NCBI RefSeq assembly: GCF_020520425.1
Contig: NC_079489.1
Span: 14,904,001 to 14,968,000, forward strand
DNA: 64,000 nt
Reading direction: 5' to 3'
Source of the DNA: Spinacia oleracea
Taxonomy: Eukaryota > Streptophyta > Magnoliopsida > Caryophyllales > Amaranthaceae
In this document: positions 49,375 to 62,181 of the stretch, in pieces
Position numbering within the stretch: the first letter of the stretch is position 1
How the letters are laid out: each line of letters opens with the position of its first letter
Translations under genes and position numbers: made by a program
Notes under the pieces: generated by a model
What the model was told of the DNA's origin: nothing
Seen by the model: the letters and a program-made list of their open reading frames with translations, nothing else
Databases searched by the model: none

Positions 49375-50450
49375 CACCTAATCATTCATCTACGTGGCAC
49401 TCAATTTCTTTAATTCATAAATAATTTCGAAATCTTATTTTTCATTTGTCAAAACCATACGCGGCACTCAACATTTTTAATTCATAAATAATTTTGAAAT
49501 CTTATTTTTCATTTGTCAAAACCATTAGATTTCCTACACAGTGCTTTAATATTAAATTAGTGTTTGATTTAAGATTGAATTTTTATTTTAGATTAGTGTT
49601 TCATTTAAGATTGAATTTGATTTTGGATTTTTTTTTATATTATTAGAGTATTTGATTTTGGATGGAGTTATATATATTAGTAATTAATTAATTAAAATAT
49701 GTATATGGCACATAATTAATTATCTATGTGGATTCAAATTTATTAATTTAAAATTAAATTAGAAATGTTATTTTTCATTGGCCGAAACCAATAGTAATCC
49801 TAGGTGGCGCTCTATTATTTCAGCAAGATGCACAAATTCTAATAAATTGTTAAGTTAAAATAAAAATTATATACTAACCGATATATTTACATATTATATT
49901 AGATTAATTTTTATTTTGGATTTTCATTTTAGATTTATTTCAAATTATGAGAGTGTTTGATTTTGGATGAAATTGTATATGTGTAATATTAATAATTAAT
50001 TTAATAAAAATATCTACGTGACACCTAATTATTTATCTACGTGATAGTGTGACACTCGACTTTTTTTAATTCAAAAATAATTTCAAAGTATTATTTTCCA
50101 TTGGCCGAAAGCATTAGATTTCCTACGTGGCGCTCTAATATTGGATGTGTTTGATTTTAGATTGAATTTTATTTTAGATTAGTGTTTGATTTTGGATAAC
50201 TTTTATTTTAGATTAATGTTTGATTTTGGATGAATTTTATTTTAGATTTAATTTTTAATTTTTAGAGTGTTTGATTTTGGATGGAATTGTATATATTAGT
50301 AATTAATTAATTAAAATATCTACGTGACACTCGATTTTTTTAATTCAAAAATAAATTAGAAATCTCATTTTTTATTGGCCGAAACCATTAGTAATCTTAG
50401 GTGGCGCTCTAATAGTTCAGCAAATTTTCCTCCTTTATATATATATTAGA
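49156..50450 (-). mobile_element. non-autonomous Helitron, 1.3 kb
   Basis: On the minus strand it starts TCTAATATATATATAAAGGA (at 50450) and ends with hairpin CCGTGC-ATC-GCACGG then GCTAAAATCTAG (terminal CTAG at 49159-49156), with A and T flanks. The interior has no coding. It consists of diverged direct repeats of a block with CATTGGCCGAAACCATTAG and TACGTGGCGCTCTAAT words (near 49740, 50100 and 50370). A severed second copy of its 3' end lies at 47920-48138. Confidence 0.8.
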
Positions 50451-51033
50451 TTTCAAGTCTCTTATCTTAAGTTGATCTCGACTCAATTAAAAATTTCAAG
50501 TCCCTTATCTTAAGTTGATCTCGAGACTGAGTCGAGTAAACTCAATCCAAATCGTAATTGACGATCTAATTGAGCACAAATAATTCGAAGTCGCAAGTTG
50601 TCTCGTCTCATTAACACTCCTAATTGTACCATAAAATGTGAAAACGGATATTAAATTATTAACCCAGTGCCATGGGCCCAAAATGAATGTGGTGTGCTTA
50701 TGAGGACAAAATAAAGTAAAGGGCAAGCAAATCCAGTCAACGTGCAACATATTCTCTCAGATAGATAGAACCTGAACTCTTCCTGTTCTTCTTAGAAGAC
50801 GCTTTCTTTGATCATCATTCTTCTCATTAAAGTTTCCAAAATCAAATTCACTCAAACCCCATTTGACATTTTGATGAATATTAAAAACCCCATCATCAAA
50901 TCCCAGCTCACAACTTTTCTTCATTGGTAAGCAATTTTCTCCCTTTTTTACATATTGGGGGAAAAGAATAATTTTTCTGGGTATAATTGTTGATATTTCC
51001 CCCAATTATTTGATTTATTTTTGCAATTAGAAG
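50451..51033. promoter_or_regulatory. upstream region of the F-box gene
   Basis: Short intergenic stretch between the Helitron and the F-box start codon. It contains a direct repeat of AAGTC(T/C)CTTATCTTAAGTTG (50455 and 50499). No clear TATA box was chosen. Confidence 0.4.
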
Positions 51034-52125
51034 ATGAATTCAAGCCATTCAAGAAATGGGTTTTTCCCCGATGAAGTAATTCTTCAGATTCTAGCAAGAT
51101 TGCCCATAAAATCCGTGTTCAGATTCAGGACTGTGTGTAAATATTGGTACCAATTGCTATCTGAAAGGTACTTTGTTCATATATATAATGAAATGTCAGC
51201 TAAAAGTTCAATGATTTTGGTTGAAATCAATGAGATTTCAGAGCCTAAAACTAGCTTGATTTGTGTTGATTATTCAAGGGGTGTGTCTGAATTTCCATTG
51301 GATTTTCTGAAAGATAGGGTTAAAGTTAGAGCCTCATGTAACGGGTTGTTATGCTGTTCAAGTATTCCTGATAAGGGTGTGTTTTATGTGTGTAATCCTA
51401 TAACTAGGGAGTATAAATTGCTCCCCAAAAGTAGGGAGAGGCCAATCACTAGGTTTTATCCAGACGGCGAGGCGACTCTGGTTGGTATAGCATGTGATTT
51501 GTATGATAGTAGCAAATTCAGTGTTGTGTTGGCCGGGTATCATCGGCCGTTTGGTTATAGTCCTACTAAGACGTTCATATGTATGGTATATAATTCGAAG
51601 ACAAACAAATGGAGGAAGTTTGTGACTTTACAGGAGGAACATTTCACCCAAATGAACAGAAATCAGGTTGTATTTGTGAATGGAATGCTACATTGGTTGA
51701 CAGTGAGTTATTCATGTATACTAGTATTAGATTTGGAGAGTGATGTTTGGAGAAAGATTTATTTGCCTGATGAAATGAATCATGGGAAAGGAAATAGGAT
51801 GTATTTGTTGGAATCATATGGTTGTTTGTCTGTGGTTCAGATTTCTGAGGCTTCAATGGATGTATGGGTGATGGAGAACTATGAGAAACAAATATGGAGA
51901 ATGGTTGATAAGGTGAGTCTTAGATGTATTAGAGGATTGGCTCCGGGAGTTTTCCCTATAAGTCAGACGGGTGATTGTGTTTTCCTAGCTACCCACAAAC
52001 AGGTGCTGGTCTACAATAGGAGCACTGCTGTTTGGAAAGAAATGTATTCGGTGAAGAGCAACTCAACACTTCCTCTGTGGTTCTCTGCATATGCATTTCG
52101 GAGTACAATATTTTCTTTTCAATAA
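51034..52125 (+). CDS. F-box protein, 363 aa, At5g49610-like
   Basis: Single exon. The N-terminal F-box (residues about 8-50: FFPDEVILQILARLPIKSVF, RFRTVCKYWYQLLSERYF) binds SKP1 in SCF ubiquitin ligases. The rest is an F-box-associated/kelch-like beta domain for substrate binding, with GLLCCSSIPDKGVFYVCNPI, RERPITRFYPDGEATLVGIA and VFVNGMLHWL. The match to Arabidopsis At5g49610 runs along the full length, including the ending LWFSAYAFRSTIF. The ATG at 51034 is the first in frame. The gene looks intact, and the substrate is unknown. It converges on the Agenet gene downstream. Confidence 0.93.
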   Translation: MNSSHSRNGFFPDEVILQILARLPIKSVFRFRTVCKYWYQLLSERYFVHIYNEMSAKSSMILVEINEISEPKTSLICVDYSRGVSEFPLDFLKDRVKVRASCNGLLCCSSIPDKGVFYVCNPITREYKLLPKSRERPITRFYPDGEATLVGIACDLYDSSKFSVVLAGYHRPFGYSPTKTFICMVYNSKTNKWRKFVTLQEEHFTQMNRNQVVFVNGMLHWLTVSYSCILVLDLESDVWRKIYLPDEMNHGKGNRMYLLESYGCLSVVQISEASMDVWVMENYEKQIWRMVDKVSLRCIRGLAPGVFPISQTGDCVFLATHKQVLVYNRSTAVWKEMYSVKSNSTLPLWFSAYAFRSTIFSFQ

Positions 52126-53590
52126 GGGAGCAAGATCAGGTGAATATCTGTACATAAAAACTACTTGTATAACTCATGTATTATTATGCATATAGATAAA
52201 TTTGGTAGTAGTCTCCTTGTTGTTTGTATTGTACCTGTGTGAATATAATTTAAACAGGATAGTTGCAACAGTTTTCTTGTAAGTTTGGTTTTATTATCTT
52301 AATGTTACGTTTTTGTCATTTTCATGATTTCTTTTGCGGTTAGGTGTATTGCAAAATTCTTCTATGTGCATTGTGACTTTGTGAGTTTTCAATTTGGACT
52401 TTTGGAGTCAAAATAGCCTCTATGTCTGATTGGATTTTGTTCGGCTTGTCGTTGTCAACATATTTCTCACAGAATTTCCAAGAAAAAGGTACCTAAATTC
52501 CACTTGATAGTTAAGAGAGTAGACTAAGTCTCCAGTTCAGAATTCAGATAGGCTTCTGCAACTGTATCTATTCCCCTGCTGCTATCTGTTGCTTCTGTTC
52601 TGATTTCTATCTTTCTCAATTCTCGTACATTCACTATTCTAGCAGACTAGCACTATCCTCAAGTGCAGGTTTACTTCTTTCCCTATCAAGATAATTCTAC
52701 TGAATATGTGAACTTCTACTCCTCCCGATTCAAAAAGATATAATTTCAGTAGGATTGCTCTGAAATAAGCAGGATGTTCTTGTATAGTTCAATAGAGTGC
52801 CTGTTTGCCATCAAGTATTTGAAGGCTGTGATGATATGCTACTAAATGTACTATCATGTAATCGGCATCTGACAGTCTCGGTTATTGCATTTGAAGGATT
52901 GTTTTTATTGCTGTCAAATTTCATGAATATCCAGTGATCTACATATTCCTGACTGAATGTAGAATATTGCTTAGTTTCAACCTTCTGAGGCGCAATGGTG
53001 AAATAACATGACCTCTTTTCATTTGTGGAAGAGTTGAATTGTTGTCAAATGATGTAGTACTGTAGGCAGTATCGAAATTCACACTAATCAAATTTAGCGC
53101 TTCATTAGTAAAAACTGGAAAACTGATATTCTGTTACCCTGTGGCTTTAATGGTAAAAACTGGAAAGCTGATATTCTGTTACCCTGTGGCATTAAGGTAA
53201 AGGAAATACACAGAAAATATTTGGGGGTGTAGGGGGGTAACACAGGCACTTCATAAATCATAACAGTAAGATTACCATCCGTCTGTGTCAACTTCTACAA
53301 AAGAGAGGATGGATATCAGTTCCAACAGATATTTACAAAAGTTCATGCTGAATTGTACAAGAGTTGCATGAAAATGGGTAAAACAGGATTTACAACCACA
53401 AAACTAGAGAAATCTGGATACCCTGGCGCCACGCTCAAGAATTTAGGTGAGTGGACACAGAATTGTTTAGTGACAACAATATCAGACTGACCAAATTTCT
53501 AGAAAATTGCTGGAAGAAATTGACACTCATCAAAATTAAGTATATGCTGGAGATAGTTAGTCTGAGCAGATTTTGCAGCCTGCTCTACTG
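52126..53590. other. F-box 3' region and intergenic DNA
   Basis: No gene seen. A 45-bp unit (GTAAAAACTGGAAA.CTGATA... CCCTGTGGC) is repeated in tandem at 53108-53197. The two neighbouring genes converge across this stretch. Confidence 0.55.
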
Positions 53591-53721
53591 CTCTTAAAAT
53601 AAATTCAAGGTTAAAAACCAGTGTCCTGCCATGTCAAAGTTGATGAGCATATAGTTAGCATAGAAGTAGGAGTAGGAAAACCTATGATTTGATTTAGCTG
53701 CTCAAGTTTAGAATACATTAC

Positions 53722-56700
53722 CTTATTTGCAGTGATCCATTTCCCATTGATCCATTCCTGATGAGTCCTCAAATTTATACGATCAAATTCCAAATCCTCT
53801 TTGGTTGTCTCAAAGTACACCATGTATTTCGAGTCAACTAGAAGCTTAGATATCACTCCTGTCCACCACCCATCATTATGCCAAGCATCGACTTTTTCAA
53901 GTAGAAAATAGCAGCCATCTGCTTCTATTTTGGGAGGACAAGGTCTAATATTTTGAGCATCAACCTCTTCTCTAAGAGAATTTCTTCCATCCTCTGATTT
54001 GAGTGTCAGATACTTTACCAAAAATCTGCCCTTTCTTGTTGAACTAACAACAACTGCAGAATACCAAGATCCTTCATAGCCTGGCTCATCGCTTCTAACT
54101 TCAACCACTTCACCCTTGCCAAAACTTCTACCACCTTCACTTGAATTGTATTTCCTTTCAGATGATGAATTTCTCAAGTTTGAGTCAGATGACCTATGCT
54201 GCATGAAAGTAAAAGCTCAGGATTCAGCACATGTGGAAAGTTCGGTATATGCAGTCTTAAAACATTAAGAATAACTGAATAAAAAGATTTGTGCGTGAAT
54301 ATTAGGCCATTCTCTTTCCATTGACCATAGGAGAAGAAAAAGAATTGACATAGTCTCGGTAAATCATATTAGAGCCAAGTATGATGGTACTGGCTGGAAT
54401 GCCTGAAGTCAGCAATTTCACCCATTCAAATCCACTCTTTTTGTTGTTCCCTTGTTTTTCTGATGTAAATTTTCAGAATAATAGTATGATTTAGATTTTA
54501 GATTCAAACCAAGTTTTCATGCATAAGGATTTGCAGATAGAGAAACACATCTGGAAATTGAACAACAGAGTGGTCAAAAGGACTCATAAACGTAATAACC
54601 AAATTCTAATGAATTTCCACACCAGATAAAGGAACATTGCACAGAACTACATATTTCATTCTTCAGTGAGATAATGTCATAATGGAGAAAACAGAAAACT
54701 GTGCCAATTTCTACGGTCCAAGGTAAAGAAAAAGTTTGTGATATAATAACGAATTTAGTAGGAATATTCTTCATTAAATCAGCAGAAGTGCAACACTTGT
54801 GACATGGTCCGTAGTTGGCTAGGGATGATCAGTGTTCCAGCAGAAAAATGGCAATGTTGATGCTTTCGTGGCTGCTCATCTATAGAGCTTACTTTGGCCC
54901 AAAAGTTACTTTAACTATAAATAATTCTCAAATGTTTCATGTAATTTCTGGCCAACACAGAACTGATCTTCCATCGCATGATGAACAGTAGTGATAGATT
55001 TTGGATAACTTCAAAAGGTTGGTTAAAGAATAATTTTGGTCACAGATTCTAGTTAGCAGTAGCAGAGCTAAATGCTTTTCAAGCATGTTCCTGTATCACA
55101 GCAGAAGCTACAGAAATGAGAAATCTAGCCTAATGGTGTTGTTTTGATGTGGCTCCTATGATTGGTGAGACTTCTGAATACTACAACCCTTTTTGCAGAA
55201 AATGGAAGCAGCTTCAATGAAACTGACAATTTCTAGGTTGCCTATAATGGTTTTCTATTTCTCAAAACGATACAGGTCAGTGTAAGCATGACTGAAGAAT
55301 AATGGTTTTCTATTTCTGGGCAATAAGTGAACATGTTTGGTACATCTAAGCAATCTGATCTGAAGAAAACTAAGATTCGTCAAACAAGAAAAAGAAAGAG
55401 AACTACTTACTACCTTGGAGGTTATCCATTTTCCGTGAATCCAATCTTGGTGAGATCTCAAACTCGAATGATCAACTTCTCGTTTATTACCTGTAAAAGC
55501 AAATTGAACAATGTACTTCTTTCTGTTCAGAACTTTGTAGATTTCACCTATCCACCACCCACCAGCACACCACACATCTACTTCCTCAAGACGCTTATAA
55601 TGACCATGGTGCAGATTACAAGGAGGCAAAGGTCTAACATCAGTAGCAGACACTTCTTCTCTTAAAGGCTGGTTCTCATCATTAGTTTTCAGACTGTCAT
55701 ATTCTACCAGGAACTTATCCATTCCTAACAATCTGATAATAGTGGCTCCGTACCAGGATCTATGGTAACCATCTTCATCACTTTTGACCTCTACCAACAT
55801 ACCTTCTCTGAAAGTTTCTTGCAGTGGATTTTCCGCATCTATCTTCTTTTCCTTTCTTGATTTCTGTTAAGAAAGGAAAAGAAGCAGTTTCTATCAGTAA
55901 CTGTTTTAATGAAGATCAAGACAACCAGACCTTGTTCTTCTAGTATACAAAAGTTAGAGAAGTATGGCTCATGGTCATGGAAGATAGTAGTTTCATCTTA
56001 TACAGGTAATCTCCTACACCTAGAGAGTAAGATAAAATGGAAATCATTTACCAAATGAAGAAATCATGCATACCAGAAAAGCTGGAACCCATTTACCATC
56101 AACCCAATTCTGGCGAGGTCTCAGGTTGGGATGATGATAGATTAACTTCTCAGTTGTTGAAGCAAAATAGACAATGTATTTCCAGTCATCAAGAACCTCA
56201 TAAATCACACATTCCCACCATCCATCATTATACCAAGCATCTACTTCTTCAAACGCCTTGTATCTATTACTTTGAGGAATTTCCGGGGGGCAAGGCCTGA
56301 TATCCTGTTCATTTGCAACTTCTTTGAGAAACTCCTTCTCATCCTCAGTCTTAAGGGTCTGGTATTCCACTACAAACTTGTCAACTCTAGCTGAGCCAAC
56401 AACAATAGCACCGTACCAAGCACCTTCATATCCATCCTCATCACTTCTAACCTCAACAACTGTCCCAGGGCTAAACTTCACCTGCATTGGTGTTTTGTCA
56501 CGTCTAAAGACGATCTTCACTCGCTTGCCATTGACATCGGTTCTGCCTGCAGCAACTCTCTCTGGCTTAGAAATAGTATCACTTTTCATCTTGATTAAGT
56601 CTTTCTGAAATTCAAAAATCAATATCATGTAACATCCCAAAAAAGTAGTACTACTTCATCCAAAACAGTAAAAAAAAAAGGTATCATACCAAATCATATG

Positions 56701-57567
56701 CATAAAAAATCAGCTCGACCCAAAAAATTTATGTCACATTGAACTCTCAAACCCTAATTCCCCCATAAAAACAAAAATCATGGAAGAAGAGAATTTCCAA
56801 TTACTAAACAAAATTAGCACATAGCCACAAAAATATACAACAAAACCCTAGCCATTAATCCAAAATTTCACCCACAAAACTAGCAAATTTAGAAGAAATA
56901 CAGAAATTTGATCACTAACTATACACATTAATTCAGCTCATAGTTCCATAATTATACCTTAATCAATACATAAAATCAGATCATAAATCAAGCAAAAAAT
57001 CAATAATACCTGAAAATGAAGAGGAGGAATCCAAGACCCATTACACCAATCTCGATGAACCCTCAAACAAGACCTTCTAACCTCAATAGGAACATCAAAA
57101 TTACCTTCAATTTCCACCAAATAACTCATACCCTCATACAAAACTCCAAAAATCCTACCTTTCATCCAACACCCACCACGCCAAACATCCACATTATCCC
57201 CCACTCCAAACCCCATCAACTCCCCACCACCGGAAACGCCGCTTTCAGGTGGCAAAGGTCGAATATCGCCGCGGTCTACGTACGAAACAATGTCATTCAA
57301 TTGTGTTTGATACTGCACCGTAACAACATCTTCTTCTTCAAATTCATCATTATCATCGTCATAATCACCATAATTGTGTTTGTTAATCTTCTTTCTTTTC
57401 TTTCGTTTGTTGGGTTGGCTGATTTCTTGGAGAATAATTGTTGCTGGGTAAAATGAGACAGTAGAATTTGTTGAGTTGGTTTTGATGACTTCAACTTTGT
57501 CGCCGGTAGTAAAATTGATGGGATTTGTCATGGTTGAGCAGTTTTCTGGATTGTAAGAAGACGGCAT
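53722..57567 (-). CDS. Agenet (Tudor-like) protein with four Agenet pairs, about 672 aa plus short tail
   Basis: Four coding exons: 57010-57567, 56074-56604, 55414-55863 and 53722-54198. Each starts and stops in phase 0, and each encodes one Agenet pair. Repeated signatures are G..VEV.SDE.GY.G(S/A)WY.A, FLVEY.(T/S)LK..D, LREEV.A.D.RP.PP, (V/E)DVWCAGGWW.G.I and LR.HQ.W..GKWI. The first exon has an inserted KRKKRKKINK and acidic stretch. Plant proteins of this type (AGDP1/ADCP1, At1g09320) bind H3K9me2 in heterochromatin and have three pairs, so this one is longer by one pair. A terminal exon near 53590 would add only a few residues. If the last intron is retained, the frame runs to a stop at 53611. 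The exon-per-pair layout shows growth by exon duplication. Confidence 0.9.
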
Positions 57568-57607
57568 AATACTTTTTGGCGGGAGCTAAGTGTGCGTCAC
57601 TACTCAG

Positions 57608-59212
57608 CAATCGCTAACTGCTGTATCCGGGTACAGCCAGCTCTGGCTGTACCCCAAAAACGACACGCTCATATTGTTTGTTCATTCTTGTCGACTGTTT
57701 GTTCTTTTTTATTGTACTGTTTGTTCATTCTTATTGTACTGTTTGTTCTTTCTTGTTGTACTGTTTGTTCTTTCATGTTGTTTTTTAAATTCATCATCAA
57801 ATTTTCATAATTGTTGTATTTTTTGTTCTTTCTTCTGGAATTTTATGTTCTTTTTTATATTGTTTGTTCTTTCTTGTTTATTTGTTTGTTTATAATAATC
57901 ATATGGTTAATGTTCATAATTAAACTCTTCATTAATCTTTTATTCTTTCTTTTTGTATTGTTTGTTCTTTGAATTTTATGTTCTTTTTTATATTGTTTGT
58001 TCTTTCTTGTTTATTTGTTTGTTTATAATAATAATCATATGGTACGTTAATGTTCATAATTAAACTCTTCATTAATCTTTTACTCTTTCTTCTTGTATTG
58101 TTTGTTCTTTCTTGTTGTACTGTTTGTTCTTTCTTGTTGTTTTTTAAATTCATTCATCACACTTATTGTTGTATTGTTTGTTCTTTCATGTTGGCTTTAA
58201 AATTCATCATAAAATTGTTCATAATTGTTGTATTGTTTGTTCTTTTTTCTGGAATTTTATGTTCTTTTTTATATTGTTTGTTCTTTTTTGTTGAATTATT
58301 TGTTCTTTCTTGTTTATTTGTTTGTTCACAATAAATATATGGTTAATGTTCATAATGAAATTTTTCACTTCATTGGTCTTTTATGGTTTTACAAGCGCCT
58401 ATATTGTTTATTTCCAAATAAATAAATGTTCATTTTCAAAATAGTAAATGTTCATTCAAAATAAATAAATAAATGTTCAATTCCGAAATAGTAAATGTTC
58501 ATTTCCGAAATAGTAAATGTTCATTTTTGTAGTTTATTTCCAAATAAATAAATAAATGTTCATTTCCAAAATAGTAAATGTTCATTCCAAATAAATAAAT
58601 ATATGTTCATTTCCGAAATAGTAAATGTTCATTTTTGTACCAGTATTTTTTCTTTCTTGTTGTATTGTTTGTTCTTTCATGTTGGCTTTAAAATTCATCA
58701 TAAAATTGTTCATAATTTTAGTATTGGCTGTTCTTTTTTCTGGAATTTTATGTTCTTTTTTATATTGTTTGTTCTTTTTTGTTGAATTATTTGTTCTTTC
58801 TTGTTTATTGGTTTGTTCATAATAAATATATGGTTAATGTTCATAATGAAATTGTTCACTTCATTGGTCTTTTATGTTTTTACAAGCGCCTATATTGTTT
58901 ATTTCCCAATAAATAAATAAATGTTCATTTCCAAAATAGTAAATGTTCATTCCAAATAAATAAATAAATGTTCATTTCAGAAATAGTAAATGTTCATTTT
59001 TGAAGTTTATTTCCAAATAAATAAATAAATGTTCATTTCCAAAATAGTAAATGTTCATTCCAAATAAATAAATAAATGTTCATTTTTGAAATATTAAATG
59101 TTCATTTTTGTACCAGTATATTAATGTTCATTTTAAACAACACAAAACGACATCGTTTTGGATGGGGGTACAGCCAACTTTGGCTGTACCCGGGTATAGC
59201 CAAAAATTTGCG
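57608..59212. mobile_element. Mutator-like non-autonomous element, copy 1, 1.6 kb
   Basis: Flanked by ACTACTCAG (57599-57607) and ACTACTCAC (59213-59221), a 9-bp duplication with one change. The left end begins CAATCGCTAACTGCTGTATC and the right end closes with GGGTATAGCC...TTTGCG. Each end carries a strong hairpin: GGGTACAGCCA/TGGCTGTACCC at 57629-57654 and a 12-bp stem at 59166-59191. The body is two minisatellites, TGTTTGTTCTTTCTTGTTGT-type (57675-58330) and AAATGTTCATTTCCAAAATA-type (58425-59110). No coding; the Cys/Phe/Leu-rich frames are repeat artefacts. It starts 40 bp upstream of the Agenet ATG. Confidence 0.8.
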
Positions 59213-59245
59213 ACTACTCACTAGTAATAATGTCTCACTAGTCAC

Positions 59246-59891
59246 TGGGAATGGTAATGGATCGGATTTGGGTCGGATGTAGTAAACTCCATATCCAATC
59301 CATTTAAAATCCGGACTCTAAAATTGCATCCATATCCAAATCCATTTACAATTCGGACTCTAAAATTGCATCCATATTCATATCCAATTAAATGTCGGAC
59401 TCCAAAACTGTATCCATATCCATATCCATATCCAAATCCGAATCATATCCATATCTAAATCCGAATCATGCGTTAACTTTACTTACCTAGAACTTGTATT
59501 TTTTAATTTTAAACTAATTTAGAAATCCTATTTCTCATTTACCAAAATCTAATGAGTTTCTAATCAATTAATAAAAAATTACAAATATATGCGCTTTAAT
59601 CAAATATAATAGATTAAATTGGGAACTTCCTTTTAAAAAAAATGTTATGTACGTAAATAATACACATTGAAATAATTTCAGGTTGGATTCGCACTCGGAT
59701 TCGAACTCGGGTCGGATTCGGGTCGGAGTCTCTGCAGACTCCATATCCGATCCATATCCATTCGGATTCGGATGTTTTTAATCGGATTCGGATTCGGACT
59801 TTTTTCTCAGAATCGGATCGGATCGGATTTTTTCCTTCGGATTGGATCGGACTCGGTTCGGATTCGGATTCGGATGTGATTGCCATCCCTA
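59246..59891. mobile_element. hAT-like non-autonomous element, 646 bp
   Basis: Ends TGGGAATGGTAAT and (inverse) TAGGGATGGCAAT, flanked by the 8-bp duplication CTAGTCAC (59238-59245 and 59892-59899). The body is made of TCGGATTCGGAT and CATATCCATATCC words at opposite ends, which can fold on each other. No coding. Confidence 0.85.
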
Positions 59892-60743
59892 CTAGTCACT
59901 AGTCACTACCCGAGGTTTTCTAAACGTGGCTGGTGGCACGAATTTGACACAAGTTACTCAATACTCTGTACAATATTTGTACCAACAAAGAGTATATTAG
60001 TACTAATAAAATAAACAAAAGGTCTTGTGCGCACAAGGTGTACAATAAATTTATTGTACACCAAGATAACTTTTACCCAATTTTTTGTAACTTTAACCTA
60101 GTTTTGATTAACTTTTATATTAGTAATAAAAAAAGTTGATGGATAAACATTTTAAAGGGTTAAATGATTAATTTTATACATTATTAGTCATTTTGAAGAA
60201 ATAAGTTTTACTAAAATTAAAAAATGTATCACTAAAAAATAGATAACTTTTACATATATAAGCTTAACTCTTAAGCATTTTGAGTTAACTTTTAATTCGG
60301 TGTATAATATTTATTGTACACTCCTTGTAAATAAGAATTTGTGTAAAATAAATGACTCATACTTAGCAATATATTGTTATATCAAGAATTTAACTCATTT
60401 CTAAGATAAAGTCTTACATTGTTCAGGGTAGCTAGTTTGAATAAATAACCAGAAACTTGTTCTTATCATGCATGATTCTTGGCAATGGCGGGTTATTACT
60501 ATTACTCCCATGTTAAGTTTGATAGTCTTTTTTTTTTGTTTTTGTTTTATTTGAGGGAATGGTTTAAATGGTTTAATGACTTCAAACATTAATTTTTCAA
60601 AAATTATTCAAATGATAATTACAAAGTAGATCTAAATGAAAAAAGTTCCTTATTAATGAAAATACCCAATAATAAATTGACCCAATGTACTTATTGATCA
60701 TTTTATCCATCAAACAACTATTATAAACAAACTATTTACCAAA
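59892..60743. other. intergenic DNA with a MITE-like repeat
   Basis: Apart from the repeat at 60037-60330 I see no feature and no gene. A poly-T run sits near 60530. Confidence 0.5.
60037..60330 (+). mobile_element. MITE-like repeat with a 26-bp perfect palindrome at one end
   Basis: GGTGTACAATAAA at 60037-60049 is followed directly by its exact reverse complement (60050-60062). The other end has GGTGTATAATATTTATTGTA near 60300. The body matches the inverted copy at 25550-25858. No coding. Confidence 0.6.
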
Positions 60744-61210
60744 CAGTGACGATCTTGAACAAAATGGCTAGGGGGGCCAAGATTTTTTTTCTTTTCAAAA
60801 TCTATCACTAAATGCACTCCCGTGTTTTTTTTAATGTTTTCACGGTCTTCAATGCACATGTTTGACCCTAATTAATATATCCAATTAAGTAAGAAATTTC
60901 TTTTATAAAAATTGATATTTAAAAGATACATATTGATAAGAATCCAAGAATATTTCAAACATATTAATTTATAATAGCGAGAATTTATGGTCAACGTTTA
61001 TTTATTTTAACCCTAAAAATGAAAAGGGTAAACATAAATAAATAAAAAACGTATGAAGTACTACTGCTAAAAAAAACACTTTTACAAATACAATTACAGA
61101 CATCTAAATAGGATCATAATGGTGATAATAGAAAAGGTTTTATGCACTTAGAAATTTGTCACTTCGTAAGTTTCTATATATAAAGAAGAAGAAAAAAACT
61201 GCCTACAAAG

Positions 61211-61894
61211 TAGGGGTGTTCATGGGTGGTTAACCGTCCCGAAATTGGATTCGGTTCGGTAACCGAAAATTTCGGTTCGGCATTTTCATGAACCGTAACC
61301 GTACCGTTTAAACCGGTTACCGTTTAAACGGTTAACCGCGGTTTCGGTACGGTTACCCGGTTAACCATAAACCGCTATTAAATTATTTATTTTTATTTTG
61401 GATCACATTTATCGTATTATTTTTTTTACAAAAAACAACAATTTGAAATAGAAGATCAAGTCAAAGAAAAATAAGTCTAAACAACGTCTAAAATTACACA
61501 ATTTCATCAAATTCAAACAAAATTACGAAGTAACGTACTTATTGTTTCAAGAAAGGACTAATGGGCTAAGAGCCTAAGAAGTAAGTACACTAATTGGGCT
61601 AGTTGTGCACAAACAAACATTTTTTTACTAAAATACTTCACCTATAATTTTGTGATTTTGTCACCTTCAACTAAATCAAATTGAATAATTTTTTTGAAAA
61701 AATAAGTTTCGGTTTATTCGGTTAACCGTTTTGTCAAAAATTGTAACCGTAACCGACCCGTTTAACCGTAATTTTGCCGGTTCGGTTACCGTAACCGTTT
61801 ATATTATTTTTTCGGTTCGGTTTACCGCCCATTTAGGTCGGTTTTTTCGGTTTTCGGTACGGTACGCGGTTACGGTTTTTTATGAACACCCCTA
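61211..61894. mobile_element. hAT-like MITE, 684 bp, nested
   Basis: TAGGGGTGTTCAT at the left and its reverse complement at the right are flanked by the 8-bp duplication CTACAAAG (61203-61210 and 61895-61902). The body near both ends is rich in GGTTAACCG/CGGTTACGGTT words. It is inserted inside the 2.67-kb hAT-like element. No coding. Confidence 0.9.
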
Positions 61895-62181
61895 CTACAA
61901 AGTACTTCATTACATATTTGCATAATGTGTATAGATTAATTAATTTAAAAAGAAAAAGATCTAAAATAATAAAAATACTTCGTAAAAACTTTAAATATCA
62001 CGTGTATGACAAATCCTCAATTTGCAAAGCTTGTTTTACATCACGAGTTTGATACCATGTCTGATCCCCAAATGTTCAATTGTGTATGGGCCCAATGTAT
62101 TTATTTTTACTTTCTCTTTTTTAACTCTATTGGACTAAATGTTGCAGTATGAGCCCAATTTGTATAGTAGTACTAAAACTT

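Noticed and set aside
57590-58822. Many Cys/Phe/Leu-rich frames (VLFVLSCCTVCSF type) resembling small membrane proteins
   Set aside because: They are translations of the TGTTTGTTCTTTC minisatellite and recur wherever it does (also 62139-63043).
58425-59110. Regularly spaced short repeats that look a little like a CRISPR array
   Set aside because: The units are degenerate, spacers are themselves repeats, and the setting is a plant nuclear transposon.
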